Part shown: positions 47,687-58,860 of the stretch, piece by piece
Layout of the letters: each line of letters begins with the position of its first letter
How positions within the stretch are numbered: the stretch's first letter is position 1
Origin: an uncultured Glaciecola sp.
GTDB taxonomy: Bacteria; Pseudomonadota; Gammaproteobacteria; Enterobacterales; Alteromonadaceae
Direction: 5' to 3'
Length of the DNA: 64,000 nucleotides
Assembly (NCBI RefSeq): GCF_937770335.1
Contig: NZ_CALJHY010000001.1
Coordinates: 292,111-356,110 of the forward strand
The notes under the pieces: model-generated
What the model was told of the DNA's origin: nothing
The model's input: the letters and a program-made list of their open reading frames with translations, nothing else
The model's database searches: none
Program-made: the position numbers and the translations under genes

Positions 47687-49628
47687 CAACTACAAAAGTG
47701 ACCATGGGTATATCAACCGTTTTAGCAAACGTTGTGAGTAATTGAACTTGCTCCGTTTGTGACATTACATGAAACCAATCGTATAATTCAGCGAAGGTAA
47801 ACTCATATGACTGTGCCCAGCAAAAGCAAATATATTGCAGCATCGTTTTACTGTTAGTTAGCGCATGTTCTGTATCTAATAGCTTAGGTAAAATTGACAC
47901 CCAAGGAAGCTGTCTCAAGCAAGCTGGCACTTGTTTTAATATCCACTTTGCACCATGTAATTGAATGTCAAAACCGAGCTCTTTTAGGATGCTCAATCTA
48001 TTCTGCACAGTTTGCTGATTATCTTGCTTGTCAGGCACTTGCGGAGCTCCGGCGATATCTCGTTTCACTGATACAGGCATCAATAGCGGTTGTTGCACAC
48101 CGGATAGCTGAATTTGTTGATATAAGACTTGTGCCGGAAGATGATAAGCGGACAAAAAACATAATTGTTCATCACGAACAAAGACAAGTTGCTTTGATTC
48201 AGTTAATAAAAATGAGAAAGCAGAGGCGCTCGGATTATCACTATTTGGGGAGCCTTCAGACGATTGGCCGTTAGGAGTCATCAGGTTTTGATATTGATTG
48301 GCGGCGCTTTTGTTGACCGGACCAGCACCGTGATAAGGACTCCCTTGATAACGGTTACCTTTACTTCCTTTATTTTCGAAGCCTCTCACTTGCGGTGTAT
48401 AATCGTGTGAAGCATTAACGTTATCATCGCCAACCTCACTTGAGCGCAATGGAGCTATATAGTCGGTGTCTGGCGTTTGTGCCACAGATGAATCAGCATG
48501 ATTTGATTTTTGGTCTGGAGACCCTCCGTCAGGCTGATGATATGCATGTTTTGGCACTTCATATAATGAGGTTACATTGCCACTTGGCGAGTCAACAGGC
48601 TCACTTTTATCGAATTCAAAAGCATCTGTCGAAGCACTGAGTAACAGTGCATCCGATACACTCTTATATATGAGATCGTGCACTTGACGACTTTGATGAA
48701 AACGCACCTCATGCTTTGCTGGATGAACGTTAATGTCCAACTCTGAGGGTGGCATCGTGATAAACAAAACGAATGCAGGATAGGTTTGTGAATCAATCAT
48801 ACCCTCAAATGCTTGTCGAATCGCATGCAAAATAACACGATCTTTCATCATCCGACCATTCACAAAGCTGTATTGTAAATCGTTTGTCCCACGTCCCTGT
48901 CCAACTCTATTGCACCATCCAACCACTGACACGTTTTCATATTCACCATGCAATGCAATGCTACTTTGCAAAAATGCCTGACCACAAACTGCCGCTATTC
49001 TTTTATCTTTCAACTCTGGCAATACAGCAGGATAGCGATGTACAAGGCGACCATTATGTTTGAGCGTAAAACCAACTTCAAAATGACTTAATGCGATGCG
49101 CTTAAAGACCTCTTCAACATGTTGAAATTCTGTTTTTTCAGCACGCAAAAATTTTCGGCGAGCCGGTGTATTGAAAAACAGGTCGAGTACTTCAACCGAT
49201 GCGCCTTTTGGATGTGCAGCTGGGTTTAGTTGAATTTCCATTTCTCGACCTTCGCAGTGAGCCTGCCATGCATCTGCTTGGTCATCAGTTTTTGAAGTCA
49301 ACGTTAACCGACTCACGGAACTGATACTCGCCAACGCTTCGCCACGAAACCCCAAACTCGTAATGGACTCTAAATCATCGATATCCTCAATCTTACTCGT
49401 CGCATGGCGACTTAATGCTAGGCTCAATTCTTCTTTGGGAATACCGTTGCCATTATCGCGAATAAGCATCCGCTTATGCCCGCCTTTGTCGATTTCGACC
49501 AGTATATCGGTTGCACCCGCATCGATACTATTTTCAACTAGTTCTTTTATAACGGATGCAGGTCTCTCTACCACTTCGCCAGCGGCAATTTGATTGGCAA
49601 GTCGAGCGGGGAGTATTTTGATAGTCAA
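47676..49628 (-). CDS. mutL: DNA mismatch repair protein MutL
   Basis: A 650-residue MutL with an N-terminal GHKL ATPase: motifs [35 protein letters not shown] flexible middle, rich in Asn/Ser/Gly and poorly conserved, spans about 350-455, and a C-terminal dimerisation domain follows. No DQHA(x)2E(x)4E endonuclease motif is seen, as expected for a gammaproteobacterium that uses MutH. MutL links MutS mismatch recognition to MutH. It lies 42 bp after amiB and overlaps miaA. Confidence 0.95.
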   Translation of the reverse strand: MTIKILPARLANQIAAGEVVERPASVIKELVENSIDAGATDILVEIDKGGHKRMLIRDNGNGIPKEELSLALSRHATSKIEDIDDLESITSLGFRGEALASISSVSRLTLTSKTDDQADAWQAHCEGREMEIQLNPAAHPKGASVEVLDLFFNTPARRKFLRAEKTEFQHVEEVFKRIALSHFEVGFTLKHNGRLVHRYPAVLPELKDKRIAAVCGQAFLQSSIALHGEYENVSVVGWCNRVGQGRGTNDLQYSFVNGRMMKDRVILHAIRQAFEGMIDSQTYPAFVLFITMPPSELDINVHPAKHEVRFHQSRQVHDLIYKSVSDALLLSASTDAFEFDKSEPVDSPSGNVTSLYEVPKHAYHQPDGGSPDQKSNHADSSVAQTPDTDYIAPLRSSEVGDDNVNASHDYTPQVRGFENKGSKGNRYQGSPYHGAGPVNKSAANQYQNLMTPNGQSSEGSPNSDNPSASAFSFLLTESKQLVFVRDEQLCFLSAYHLPAQVLYQQIQLSGVQQPLLMPVSVKRDIAGAPQVPDKQDNQQTVQNRLSILKELGFDIQLHGAKWILKQVPACLRQLPWVSILPKLLDTEHALTNSKTMLQYICFCWAQSYEFTFAELYDWFHVMSQTEQVQLLTTFAKTVDIPMVTFVVDEN

Positions 49629-49669
49629 TGCTAGTATCTTCGCTTAGTTAAGTCATCGTTTCTGTTATG

Positions 49670-51004
49670 TTAATATGCGGGAATAGTCAGTGTTTGACCT
49701 ATCCTCACTAAATCACTTTTTAAGTTATTGGCTGCTCGTAAACTGTCTACTTCTACATTGTAGCGTTTTGCCAAAACTGAAAGTGACTCACCACTTTTTA
49801 CTTTATGCTTTCTTGGCTGATCATCGCGCTCTTGGGCCCATAAGGTGCCCTCCGGCGGTGCATTTTTAAAAAACAGCTGAATAGATTTAAATAGTGAATC
49901 AGCTAATTTTTGACGATATGCTCGCCAATTCAAGTTTTTCTCTTCCTGTGGATTGGAAATAAATCCAACTTCAACCAGAATCGAAGGTGTTTCTGGCGCA
50001 GTCAACACGGCTAAGCTAGCACTTTGAGGTATTTTCTTGTGCATCCTCGTCACTTTCTTCATTTCTTTAATGACTTTGTTGCTAATGTCATAACTCGAAG
50101 CGCGCGATAAATCCATAGACATGTTAAAAATAGTTTCGGCAAAGTAGCGCTCGGTGTCGCGATCTCCGATAACATCAGCTGCTGACCCAAGCAATTCAGA
50201 GTCTCTTTCAGTTCTTTCTAATAAACGACCTAATTCACTGTCCGCTCGGCCTTTAGAAAGGACCCAAACGGAACCTCCTCTTGGCTGCGGCGTAGTGAAT
50301 GCGTCTGCGTGAATAGAGACAAGTAAATCAGCATTTTCTTTGGTTGCAAAATCAGGACGATCATTTGGGCTAATATAGTAATCACCGGTGCGCGTCATGA
50401 TCGCGCGCATGCCGGGTTCTTCATTAATACGTTTTGCAAGCATTTTACTTATGCTTAATGTAATGTTCTTTTCGTAGGTCCCTTTAGGTCCAATCGATCC
50501 AGGATCAACGCCACCATGGCCTGCATCGATAACAATGATGATATCTTTGTCTCGTTTAGGTGCAGCCGTGTTGGTAACTACAGGTGCAGGATTAGGATCA
50601 TTTAAATCAATCACAACACGATGTCCAAAGTCGGCGCTAGGTTCCAACGAGAACAACTGCACAGTTATACCTTTATTTAATTCAATCACCATACGCATGT
50701 CGGATGCCAGCTTAGGCTTTGAATAACGGATTTTTTTAATCAAAGTACTGTTATTATCTACTTTGCTAAAATTGAATTTACTGCTGGTATCTTTGAAGTC
50801 AACAACCAGTCTGTCAGGAGATTGTAGGTTAAAATGGGAGAAACTGGTTTCCTTTGAAAAATCAACAACAACACGAGTATTATCATCGCTTGGAGATATT
50901 CTAATATCAGTAATATTGGATTTTACTTGAGCATATGAGGTTAGGCTAACGAAAAGCGTTAGTATTAAGCTCACTACTTTGTATGCAACTACATTCTTGT
51001 TCAT
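49670..51004 (-). CDS. amiB: N-acetylmuramoyl-L-alanine amidase AmiB
   Basis: A periplasmic cell-wall amidase with signal peptide (VVSLILTLFVSLTSYAQ), N-terminal AMIN domain (about 25-130; septal targeting), Amidase_3 domain (about 170-385) with zinc ligands in DAGHGGVDPG, HADAF and ILVEVGFISN, and C-terminal LysM (HKVKSGESLSVLAKRYNV). It separates daughter cells at division. The ATG at 51004 (MNKNVVAYK) is preferred over the GTG at 51037 because it starts at the signal. It lies between tsaE and mutL. Confidence 0.93.
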   Translation of the reverse strand: MNKNVVAYKVVSLILTLFVSLTSYAQVKSNITDIRISPSDDNTRVVVDFSKETSFSHFNLQSPDRLVVDFKDTSSKFNFSKVDNNSTLIKKIRYSKPKLASDMRMVIELNKGITVQLFSLEPSADFGHRVVIDLNDPNPAPVVTNTAAPKRDKDIIIVIDAGHGGVDPGSIGPKGTYEKNITLSISKMLAKRINEEPGMRAIMTRTGDYYISPNDRPDFATKENADLLVSIHADAFTTPQPRGGSVWVLSKGRADSELGRLLERTERDSELLGSAADVIGDRDTERYFAETIFNMSMDLSRASSYDISNKVIKEMKKVTRMHKKIPQSASLAVLTAPETPSILVEVGFISNPQEEKNLNWRAYRQKLADSLFKSIQLFFKNAPPEGTLWAQERDDQPRKHKVKSGESLSVLAKRYNVEVDSLRAANNLKSDLVRIGQTLTIPAY

Positions 51005-51160
51005 TGTATTTTTTATTCTTATTGTTCCAACAATCACAATTCAAGATTAACACAGTATCAAACTATACAATATTACCTTACGGACTTCCCATTTCCCTGT
51101 GTTGGTAAATAGCATATTAGCTAACACCAATTTACGAATTTTATTTACCTATAATGCTTG

Positions 51161-51649
51161 TTACGTTAACGCACCTAATAAACGCTCACCAGTATCTGAG
51201 GCTGCGACAAACTCGAACCACCGTGTTTCATTATGAACGTTGTCAATTTTGATGTTTAGCTCCACATCTGGCTTTGCAAGTAAACCCCAACCTTTTTCAG
51301 CCCACTCAATAAGACACATACTATTGTCATTAAAATAGTCTCTAATACCCATAAATTCTAGCTCTTCTGCATCGGCTAAACGATACAAATCAAAATGATA
51401 TAGCTTTACGTCATCAATTTCATAAGGCTCAACTAGCGTATAAGTCGGACTTTTTACACTCCCAATGTGCCCTAAAGCTTGGACTAAGTGGCGTGTAAAT
51501 GTTGTTTTCCCTGCCCCCAAGTCGCCGTTGAGGTAAAATGTTAGACCACCTAAACCTTGCTGTATTAATACCTTCGCCAATTGCACAGCAATGCTTTTTG
51601 TCTCATCTTCAGAATGAGCTATAAATTCGTTCTTTATCATGGTGCCCAT
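51161..51649 (-). CDS. tsaE: tRNA threonylcarbamoyladenosine protein TsaE
   Basis: TsaE is the ATPase of the TsaBCDE complex that makes t6A37 on ANN-decoding tRNAs. The 162-residue protein contains the P-loop [31 protein letters not shown] and the Trp of LIEWAEKGW. The start is ATG 51649, with the ATG at 51640 an alternative. It lies 20 bp after nnr, a conserved pairing. Confidence 0.93.
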   Translation of the reverse strand: MGTMIKNEFIAHSEDETKSIAVQLAKVLIQQGLGGLTFYLNGDLGAGKTTFTRHLVQALGHIGSVKSPTYTLVEPYEIDDVKLYHFDLYRLADAEELEFMGIRDYFNDNSMCLIEWAEKGWGLLAKPDVELNIKIDNVHNETRWFEFVAASDTGERLLGALT

Positions 51650-51669
51650 ATACTCTTTATTATGTGTAA

Positions 51670-53169
51670 TTACTCGTTAATTAACATTCGCACTGTATCA
51701 AATAAGTCACTTGCAAGCATCCCTCTTTGGCCTTGTTTTTCAGCGACGATATCACCGGCTTTTGCATGCAGTGAAACACCATACTGACATGCCAGAGGAG
51801 TACTTACCCCTTGAGCCATCAATGATCCAATAATACCGGTGAGTACGTCGCCCATGCCCGCTGTTGCCATACCCGGATTACCATGCCGGCAAACCCAAGA
51901 GTTTTGTTCATCATCAATAATAGTTCCGGCACCCTTCAGGACACATATTGCATGATACCGTTCAGCGACTTGACGAGCAAAAACAAATCGATTATTTTCT
52001 ACTTCTTCAACACTGACGCTCAATAGCCTTGCAGCTTCGCCACTGTGCGGTGTCATAACGTAATCTTCGATGTTAACGAAGGATGCGGTGCTTGCCATAA
52101 TATTTAGAGCGTCGGCGTCAATGACCATTGGTTTTGGATTATTTTGACAATAATGTAGAACGCTATCATAAGTTGCTCTACTCCAATCATCTTGACCAAG
52201 TCCAGGACCAATCACAATGCAAGTTGCCCAAGCTAATGCATCCTGCAAATGAGTCGAAGTAACCATAATTTCAGGGCGTCCAGCACTAATCTGTACTTTT
52301 GAACTTTCGTGAGCATAAACTTTTACTAAACCTGTTCCGCTGCGCAATGCCGCCTCGGCGCTCAATCTGATAGCTCCAGCCATACCAGCGTTACCGCCAA
52401 CACATAATAAACGACCATAGGACCCTTTATGACTATGCACAGGTCTTGGGGCAAGCCCTTTAAAGTGAGCAATATCGAGTGCATTAGCATCACTTCTAGC
52501 TAGTTCAGCGAAGGCCTTACCAATGCCTAAGTCTTCAAACACTAGTTGCCCGCAAGATTGCTTGCCTGCTCCGGTGGTTAAACCTAGCTTGATTCCAATA
52601 AATGTAATAGTAACATCAGCTTGAATGCAGCGACCGAGCGATTCGCCGGTGTCAGCATCTAAGCCACTGGGCAAATCTACACTGACAACAGGAAGGTCTG
52701 AATTATTTATCGCGTCAATAACATCAGCAAACTCATTGCGAATAATGCCTGAAATACCAATGCCCAGTAGTGCATCAATAATTAAATCGCTGCGAATAAT
52801 TAATTCTGGGGTAAACGCTGCAACTTTACCTCCGTTGTCTAACCAAGCTTTTTGAGCCCTCGCAACGTCACCAGTGACCTGACGTTCTGGGTCAACGGCA
52901 CATAAAACAACCGATTTACCCGCATTTACTGCATTTAATGCAGTGATATAACCATCACCTGCATTATTGCCCACACCTACCAGTATTAAATAGTTTTGTG
53001 CGTTAGGTATTAACGAAACGCAACGTTCAAATACCGCTTTGCCTGCTCGTTGCATTAGTTCAAATTTCGAGAGGCCCAACTTGGCAGCTGCTTCTAATTC
53101 AAAATGTTTAACTTGATCAGCACGATAGAGTTTCTGTGTTAGACTTGGAGTTGTATTTTTATGCAACAT
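51670..53169 (-). CDS. nnr: Bifunctional NAD(P)HX epimerase/dehydratase
   Basis: Nnr repairs damaged, hydrated NAD(P)H. An N-terminal YjeF_N epimerase domain (with [15 protein letters not shown] and [15 protein letters not shown]) is followed by a C-terminal YjeF_C ADP-dependent dehydratase domain ([61 protein letters not shown]). The ATG at 53169 gives 499 residues, close to the E. coli length; the frame is open to 53238 but this would overlap queG. It is divergent from queG. Confidence 0.93.
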   Translation of the reverse strand: MLHKNTTPSLTQKLYRADQVKHFELEAAAKLGLSKFELMQRAGKAVFERCVSLIPNAQNYLILVGVGNNAGDGYITALNAVNAGKSVVLCAVDPERQVTGDVARAQKAWLDNGGKVAAFTPELIIRSDLIIDALLGIGISGIIRNEFADVIDAINNSDLPVVSVDLPSGLDADTGESLGRCIQADVTITFIGIKLGLTTGAGKQSCGQLVFEDLGIGKAFAELARSDANALDIAHFKGLAPRPVHSHKGSYGRLLCVGGNAGMAGAIRLSAEAALRSGTGLVKVYAHESSKVQISAGRPEIMVTSTHLQDALAWATCIVIGPGLGQDDWSRATYDSVLHYCQNNPKPMVIDADALNIMASTASFVNIEDYVMTPHSGEAARLLSVSVEEVENNRFVFARQVAERYHAICVLKGAGTIIDDEQNSWVCRHGNPGMATAGMGDVLTGIIGSLMAQGVSTPLACQYGVSLHAKAGDIVAEKQGQRGMLASDLFDTVRMLINE

Positions 53170-53188
53170 GCGAATGTGTCCGTAGAAA

Positions 53189-54415
53189 ATGTCAGTTATT
53201 AATTCAATAGATTTGAGCCAGCTCTCCGACAATATCAAGACTTGGGGGAAGTCGCTAGGCTTTCAGCAAATTGGTATCAGTGATGTTGATCTAAGTCAGC
53301 ACGAAAAAGCATTAAACAACTGGCTTGAGAATGGCTATCAGGGCAGCATGAGTTTTCTTGAGCGCAATGTCGATAAACGCTTATCACCCGACCAATTAGT
53401 TCCGGGTACTCTGCGTATTATTAGTGTCCGCATGGATTACCTGCCACCAGACGCGTCCTTCGCAAGTAATTTAAAATCGTCGTCTACTGCCTATATTAGT
53501 CGCTACGCTCTAGGTCGAGACTATCACAAAGTCATTCGCAAAAAATTGCAAAAGCTTGCTGAACAGATTCAGGAATACACCCAAGACTTATCATTTCGTC
53601 CTTTCGTAGACTCAGCTCCCGTGCTTGAGCACGCCATTGCAGAAAAAGCGGGTCTCGGGTGGACTGGCAAACACTCACTTACAATCAACAAAGAAGCTGG
53701 CTCGTATTTCTTTTTGGGTGAGCTATTCATTAATTTACCGTTACCGGTCGACCAACCTGTTGATGAAAATTGTGGTAAGTGCACCGCTTGTATTTCAATT
53801 TGTCCAACGCAGGCAATTATAGAACCGTATGTTGTCGACGCTCGCAAGTGTATTTCTTATTTAACAATAGAGAACGAAGACGCAATACCCTTGGTTTATC
53901 GCAAAGCCATTGGCAACAGAGTTTATGGATGTGACGACTGCCAGCTTGTCTGCCCTTGGAACAAATATGCAAAGGTGACTGAAGAAAAAGACTTCTTTGC
54001 AAGGCAGCAACTGCACAATCGTTCATTAGTAGATTTATTCAAATGGACGGAAAATGAGTTCTTAAAGTACACAGAAGGCTCCGCGATTAGGCGAATTGGT
54101 TATCGAAAATGGAAACGAAATATTGCCGTAGGATTAGGCAATCAAATTTCTCAAACACAGAAGGAAACTGAAGAAATCAAAACTGCATTACATAATGCTC
54201 TCGATTTCCCCGATGAGATGGTACGAGAACATATTCAATGGGCTTTGAATGAGGTAACTCAGCATGAGAGTGATCAAGTAAACATTATTAATGTTACTCA
54301 TAACAGTGAGTACGAGAGCAAAATAGTAAATAGCGGTCTGGATAAAAATACCGTAAATCGTAAAACGCTCAGACTGGCGAGAAGTGTAGAGAAAGGAATG
54401 CCTAAGCACAAATAA
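53189..54415 (+). CDS. queG: Epoxyqueuosine reductase
   Basis: QueG reduces epoxyqueuosine to queuosine in tRNA, using a cobalamin cofactor and two 4Fe-4S clusters. The clusters are in CGKCTACISICPTQAI and CDDCQLVCPWN. The 408-residue length is somewhat longer than E. coli (379) owing to a C-terminal tail rich in Asn/Ser. It begins at ATG 53189, 19 bp from the divergent nnr start. A terminator of hemE overlaps its downstream end. Confidence 0.93.
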   Translation: MSVINSIDLSQLSDNIKTWGKSLGFQQIGISDVDLSQHEKALNNWLENGYQGSMSFLERNVDKRLSPDQLVPGTLRIISVRMDYLPPDASFASNLKSSSTAYISRYALGRDYHKVIRKKLQKLAEQIQEYTQDLSFRPFVDSAPVLEHAIAEKAGLGWTGKHSLTINKEAGSYFFLGELFINLPLPVDQPVDENCGKCTACISICPTQAIIEPYVVDARKCISYLTIENEDAIPLVYRKAIGNRVYGCDDCQLVCPWNKYAKVTEEKDFFARQQLHNRSLVDLFKWTENEFLKYTEGSAIRRIGYRKWKRNIAVGLGNQISQTQKETEEIKTALHNALDFPDEMVREHIQWALNEVTQHESDQVNIINVTHNSEYESKIVNSGLDKNTVNRKTLRLARSVEKGMPKHK

Positions 54416-54418
54416 AAA

Positions 54419-54444
54419 AGGGTTTTCTAATTTGAGAAAACCCT
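54419..54444 (-). terminator. Terminator of hemE
   Basis: AGGGTTTTCT (54419-54428) and AGAAAACCCT (54435-54444) form a 10-bp stem with a 6-nt loop. On the minus strand it is followed by TTTTTATTT, and it lies 33 bp after the hemE stop and just beyond the queG stop. Confidence 0.8.
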
Positions 54445-54477
54445 ACATTGATCTAGCACCAACTTTTTTATGCATAC

Positions 54478-55542
54478 TTATTTGTGATATTGAGCACTGT
54501 ATTTGTGCACGGCATCAACAAAAACGCCCGCATTTTCAGGTGGCACATCTAAATGAATGCCGTGTCCTAAGTTAAATACATGTCCTTCACCTTCACCAAA
54601 TCCGGCAAGTATGTCTTGAACTTCTTGTTCAATACGTTCAGGTTGCGCATACAAAACTGACGGATCCATATTACCTTGCAAGGCAACTTTATGACCAACG
54701 CGTGCTTTTGCATCTGCAATATCAATAGTCCAATCCAAACCAATAGCATCGCAACCAGTCGCCGCAATCGACTCTAACCACATACCACCGTTTTTAGTAA
54801 ATAATGTGACTGGTATTTTTTGGCCATCATATTCGCGAGTTAACCCAGCAACAATTTTATCCATGTATTGCAAAGAGAAAAGCTTATAATCGCGCGGGCT
54901 CAAAACACCGCCCCAAGTATCAAAGATCATGACTGATTGCACACCAGCCGCAATTTGCGCATTCAAATATAAAATCACTGAGTCGGCGAGTTTGTCCAGA
55001 AGTGCATGCAGAATCGCAGGTTCTGCAAAAGCCATTTTTTTTATTTTAGTGAAGGCTTTGCTTGTCCCGCCCTCCACCATATAGGTAGCTAATGTCCAAG
55101 GGCTGCCAGAAAAACCAATAAGAGGAACTTCGCCTTTCAAGTTTTTACGAATGGTGCGTACTGCGTCCATTACATATTTCAGTTCAAGCTCCGGATCAGG
55201 TATAGGTAATTTATCTACACCCGATTTATCGACGATCGGAGACTTAAATTTTGGACCTTCACCTTCCTCAAAATACAGGCCTAACCCCATAGCATCTGGG
55301 ATAGTCAGAATATCTGAAAATAAAATAGCGGCATCCAAAGGAAAGCGACGCAGAGGTTGCAATGTCACTTCACAAGCTAATTCAGGATTAGTACACAACG
55401 CCATAAAATTACCGGCTTCTGCGCGTATCGCTTTGTATTCTGGCAAATAACGTCCAGCTTGACGCATCATCCATACTGGTGTGACGTCGACTGGTTGCTT
55501 TGAAAGAGCACGTAAATATCTATCGTTTTTTAATGGGGTCAT
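54478..55542 (-). CDS. hemE: Uroporphyrinogen decarboxylase
   Basis: HemE removes four carboxyl groups from uroporphyrinogen III to give coproporphyrinogen III in haem synthesis. The 354-residue protein begins [13 protein letters not shown] and has the signature [17 protein letters not shown], the catalytic Asp in [15 protein letters not shown], the Tyr in LATYMVEGG, and the His in [17 protein letters not shown]. Immediately upstream on the same strand is nudC, with a 5-bp hairpin between. Confidence 0.96.
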   Translation of the reverse strand: MTPLKNDRYLRALSKQPVDVTPVWMMRQAGRYLPEYKAIRAEAGNFMALCTNPELACEVTLQPLRRFPLDAAILFSDILTIPDAMGLGLYFEEGEGPKFKSPIVDKSGVDKLPIPDPELELKYVMDAVRTIRKNLKGEVPLIGFSGSPWTLATYMVEGGTSKAFTKIKKMAFAEPAILHALLDKLADSVILYLNAQIAAGVQSVMIFDTWGGVLSPRDYKLFSLQYMDKIVAGLTREYDGQKIPVTLFTKNGGMWLESIAATGCDAIGLDWTIDIADAKARVGHKVALQGNMDPSVLYAQPERIEQEVQDILAGFGEGEGHVFNLGHGIHLDVPPENAGVFVDAVHKYSAQYHK

Positions 55543-55602
55543 GCTTTACTCATTGTGAAATTTGAAACTGACTCGTTAACATATAACCGATTTCTAATAA
55601 GA

Positions 55603-55618
55603 CGCCGAATATGCGGCG
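55603..55618 (-). terminator. Weak hairpin between nudC and hemE
   Basis: CGCCG/CGGCG with a 6-nt loop. The minus-strand tail (TCTTATTAG) is only partly T-rich, so it may be an attenuator or unimportant. Confidence 0.35.
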
Positions 55619-55664
55619 ACTCATTCTATTTTGCTAATTCGAGATGATTTTCATTCTATTATAC

Positions 55665-56471
55665 CTACTTTTCTACCATTCTTTTTTGCGTTTCCTCAAT
55701 TAATCTTCCAGCAATGGAAAATTTTGGTGGCACTATGGGTAAATTATCAATGTCAAACCAATCGGCTTCGATGATTTCTTTACCATCAACGGCAATATCA
55801 CCGCTGTCATATTCAGCTATGTAGCCAACCATAAGAGAATGTGGAAATGGCCAAGGTTGACTACTAAAGTATTCAACCTTCTTAACTTTTATACCTACCT
55901 CTTCAAATACTTCGCGATGCACCGCTTGTTCTAATGTTTCACCGCTTTCTACAAAGCCAGCTAAAATGGAAAAGAAACCGGCTTCTTTTTGGCGCTCACC
56001 TTGCGCTAACAAAATCTTATTTTCTCGCCTAATAGCAACAATAATGCAGGGAGAAACTCGCGGGTAACTACGATGCTGGCACGTGTGACAATGCATTGCC
56101 ATTTCCCAAGCCACACGATCCATCCGCGAACCACATCGACCACAAAACTTATGCGTTCTTAAAAATACGGCGTATTGCCAAGCCTGAGCTACGTGCTGAA
56201 AGTCTTCTTTGGGCATCGTCATGACGACTTCGCGCAAACTAATTGAACGAACAGAGACGTGTTCGAGTATTTCCTTTTGCATATCAACAAGATGATGCTC
56301 AACATGCTCATTTACATGTATGTACACCGTTTGGTCAGCGTACTCAGCAAAAATATCTTGAGCGAGATCTGCTAGCAAATCGACACCCGAACGCAAATCG
56401 GCTTCAGCCGGTACTAATAATCTGTCATTCGAAAAAATAAAGTATCGTTTAGTTTTTATTGTTGTTGTCAT
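55665..56471 (-). CDS. nudC: NAD-capped RNA hydrolase / NADH pyrophosphatase NudC
   Basis: NudC removes the NAD cap from RNA and cleaves NADH to NMNH and AMP. It has a zinc ribbon (KFCGRCGSRM ... HCHTCQHR), the Nudix box GFVESGETLEQAVHREVFEEVG, and the NudC-specific SQPWPFPHSLM. The ATG at 56471 gives 268 residues, matching the family; the frame is open to 56504 with no ribosome site. It is divergent from zur. Confidence 0.94.
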   Translation of the reverse strand: MTTTIKTKRYFIFSNDRLLVPAEADLRSGVDLLADLAQDIFAEYADQTVYIHVNEHVEHHLVDMQKEILEHVSVRSISLREVVMTMPKEDFQHVAQAWQYAVFLRTHKFCGRCGSRMDRVAWEMAMHCHTCQHRSYPRVSPCIIVAIRRENKILLAQGERQKEAGFFSILAGFVESGETLEQAVHREVFEEVGIKVKKVEYFSSQPWPFPHSLMVGYIAEYDSGDIAVDGKEIIEADWFDIDNLPIVPPKFSIAGRLIEETQKRMVEK

Positions 56472-56724
56472 AACTAACCTTAGTAAATGCCCATCGTCTC
56501 GCAAAGGGTATTAATCGTGGGTCGCCAACGCTATATTAATATTAATGCTTTTGCAAAGACAACTGTAACTTGAATGTGTGGATTAGGGAGCTAAAAAATC
56601 GCATTAATTGTTCCTATAATTATGAATAAAAGTCTGGCCTTTACTGTTGTCGAAGTTAACTCCGGTGTTATACTGTGGGTCAATCAATCGCGTTATTTAA
56701 CTGTTTGTAAACGGGAAAACTACT

Positions 56725-57168
56725 TTGGTATTATCCAAACAAAACCAAGCACTTTTGGTGAAAGCCAAAGCCTACTGTAAAGATGAAGGTGCTCGCCTCA
56801 CTCCTCTTCGTGAGCGAGTTTATGAAATTTTATTAAATCAAGATAGTGCTATCGGTGCTTATGATTTATTAGATGAGTTACGCAAAACAGAAGATAATGC
56901 CAAACCACCAACCGTATATAGAGCATTAGATTTTTTCCTTGGTTTGGGTTTAGTGCACAAAGTTGAATCAACAAATGCGTTTATGGCATGCCATCATTTT
57001 GGTTCTAGCCATCCAGTACAATTCCTGATTTGTGATACTTGCGGAGACGTTCAAGAGATTCAGTCTGCAGGAGTAAAGGAAACACTCGAAGCGCAAGCAG
57101 AACAAAATGCATTTGTTATTCTACGCCAAACTATCGAGGCGCACGGCGTTTGCCAAAAATGTCAATAA
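56725..57168 (+). CDS. zur: Fur-family zinc repressor Zur
   Basis: Zur is the zinc-loaded repressor of zinc-uptake genes. The 147-residue protein has an N-terminal winged helix (LTPLRERVYEILLNQD ... PPTVYRALDFFLGLGLVHKVE) and a C-terminal dimer domain with the zinc ligands CHHFG, CDTCG and the final CQKC. The family's structural Cys pairs are present. It starts at TTG 56725 (MVLSKQNQ). Candidate operators are seen at the ZnuD locus 55 kb away; the region upstream of zur holds only a half site. Confidence 0.9.
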   Translation: MVLSKQNQALLVKAKAYCKDEGARLTPLRERVYEILLNQDSAIGAYDLLDELRKTEDNAKPPTVYRALDFFLGLGLVHKVESTNAFMACHHFGSSHPVQFLICDTCGDVQEIQSAGVKETLEAQAEQNAFVILRQTIEAHGVCQKCQ

Positions 57169-57405
57169 AGCTAGAAGGCTCGCCCATAAATCCCTAACTC
57201 AATTGCATATAAAGACGATTGTCCAAATATTGTCCTCACTTTTATAGTTAAATGTGGCTATTCATATCTCTAAATCGATATTAATTAAAAATATTACATA
57301 AAACCTGACTAAATTATGCGGCTTTAATTGGAAATTGCTTTTAATTTAAGCGATAATTGAATGGTTACATCAAAACTATTTAATTTGGATAAAAGGAATT
57401 CGATC

Positions 57406-58695
57406 ATGAAACGCTCTTTGCTCTTCGCAACAGTTGCGCTGGCAACTATGTCTGCTACTACAGTAGCCCAAGAAGCTCCACCCTACGAAAACTGGGTCGG
57501 CGGTTTCGCACAATATTACAGCCCAGATTCAGATAAACCTGAGCCTTTGGGTTATTTAGATGACGGTAAAGCATTAGGTGGCGAAATAGGTTTTCGTTTC
57601 GACCCTAAATGGGGAATTCGTTTTGAGCTTTCTCGAATTTTTCTAGACATGCAAGGTCCTAACCGTCCAGGTTTCGGTGATGATGGCGTCATGTTAGGTG
57701 CTGATGCAATGTATTTTTTAGATAATGACGCAGCCTACTTTTTTGGTGGTTTACGCGAGCAATCTATTGAAGATAGCTACCGCATGATGAGCTATGGTGT
57801 TGGTAAACATTGGGAAGTTAGTGACAGCGTGCGCGTTATTACTGAAATAGCTGGATACCGTGATTTCGGTCAAGCATATAACGAATACAGTGCCAAGCTT
57901 GGTTTAGCTTATATATTTGGTCAAACAAGTGCTGCTCCAGTGCGCAAAGATACTGACAACGATGGCGTTTATGATGCTGTAGACCGCTGCCCTAACTCAC
58001 CAGCTGGAACGCTAGTAGACGCAACTGGTTGCAGTGTTGATATGGACAATGACGGCGTATTAAATAGTGCTGACCAATGCCCAAATACAGCAGCCGGCGT
58101 AGCAGTTTCTGCTAATGGTTGTGAAATTAAAGACGCTGACAAAGACGGTGTTTTAGATATCAATGATTCTTGCCCGGACACATTGCTAGGCACAAAAGTA
58201 AACGCTAAAGGTTGTGCTGTCGATTTAGACAAAGACGGCGACGGCGTTTTGGATAGCAAGGACAAGTGCCTTGAAACCCCAATGACTGACAAAGTAGATG
58301 CGGATGGTTGTAGTGTATTATTAGAAAGAGAAGTGTCTATTGAATTAGACGTTTTATTCGCTAATAACAGTAGTCAAATCGAAAACTCCAATGCTGCTAA
58401 TATCGTTGAGTTTGTTGATTTTATGAAGCGTTACGGTAATGCAAACGCTGTTATCGAAGGTCATTCGTCTTCTGTTGGAAGTGCTGAATATAACCAATTT
58501 CTTTCACAAAAACGTGCTGATGCAGTCAAAAAGATGTTTGTTACCAAATACGATATTGATGCATCTCGTTTAACTTCAGTCGGTTATGGTGAAACACAAT
58601 TGAAAGACACTGCAAATACTGCCGAAGCGCATAAAGCGAACCGTCGTATTGAAGTAAAAGTTACCGCTAAAGTGAAAACTAAAGCGACTCGTTAA
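57406..58695 (+). CDS. OmpA/OprF-type outer-membrane porin
   Basis: A 429-residue mature-type porin: signal peptide (MKRSLLFATVALATMSATTVAQ), an eight-stranded barrel (about 25-195), thrombospondin type-3-like calcium repeats (four repeats of the form DNDGVxDxxDxCP between about 195 and 320), and a C-terminal OmpA peptidoglycan-binding domain with EGHSSSVGSAEYNQFLSQKRA. The repeats replace the short linker of classical OmpA, as in OprF. AGGA lies seven bases before the ATG at 57406. Confidence 0.93.
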   Translation: MKRSLLFATVALATMSATTVAQEAPPYENWVGGFAQYYSPDSDKPEPLGYLDDGKALGGEIGFRFDPKWGIRFELSRIFLDMQGPNRPGFGDDGVMLGADAMYFLDNDAAYFFGGLREQSIEDSYRMMSYGVGKHWEVSDSVRVITEIAGYRDFGQAYNEYSAKLGLAYIFGQTSAAPVRKDTDNDGVYDAVDRCPNSPAGTLVDATGCSVDMDNDGVLNSADQCPNTAAGVAVSANGCEIKDADKDGVLDINDSCPDTLLGTKVNAKGCAVDLDKDGDGVLDSKDKCLETPMTDKVDADGCSVLLEREVSIELDVLFANNSSQIENSNAANIVEFVDFMKRYGNANAVIEGHSSSVGSAEYNQFLSQKRADAVKKMFVTKYDIDASRLTSVGYGETQLKDTANTAEAHKANRRIEVKVTAKVKTKATR

Positions 58696-58724
58696 TTTGT
58701 AGTAATACACTTTACGAAATAATA

Positions 58725-58758
58725 AAAACACCTGCTTGCAAAAGTGGGTGTTTTTTTT
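58725..58758 (+). terminator. Terminator after the OmpA-type gene
   Basis: An AACACC/GGTGTT stem with a long loop is followed by nine T residues. It lies about 40 bp after the porin stop. Confidence 0.7.
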
Positions 58759-58808
58759 TGCTCTCGATGTGCTTTAGTAAACTATTCGAATAATAAGACA
58801 TTAGTCAT

Positions 58809-58819
58809 ATTGTCGACAA
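58809..58819. promoter_or_regulatory. PrpR operator 1
   Basis: ATTGTCGACAA shares all eleven of its bases with the second site at 58861. Its centre is 52 bp from that site, close to five helical turns. It fits the GntR/FadR-type pattern TNGTNNNACNA loosely. Confidence 0.6.
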
Positions 58820-58860
58820 AATAGGCCATAAAATTTGACTCCTAGGTTAATAATAACTAT

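Noticed and set aside
47676..49628. MutL as a truncated or defective protein lacking the endonuclease motif
   Set aside because: Absence of DQHA...E...E is normal for gammaproteobacteria using MutH; the length of 650 residues is full.
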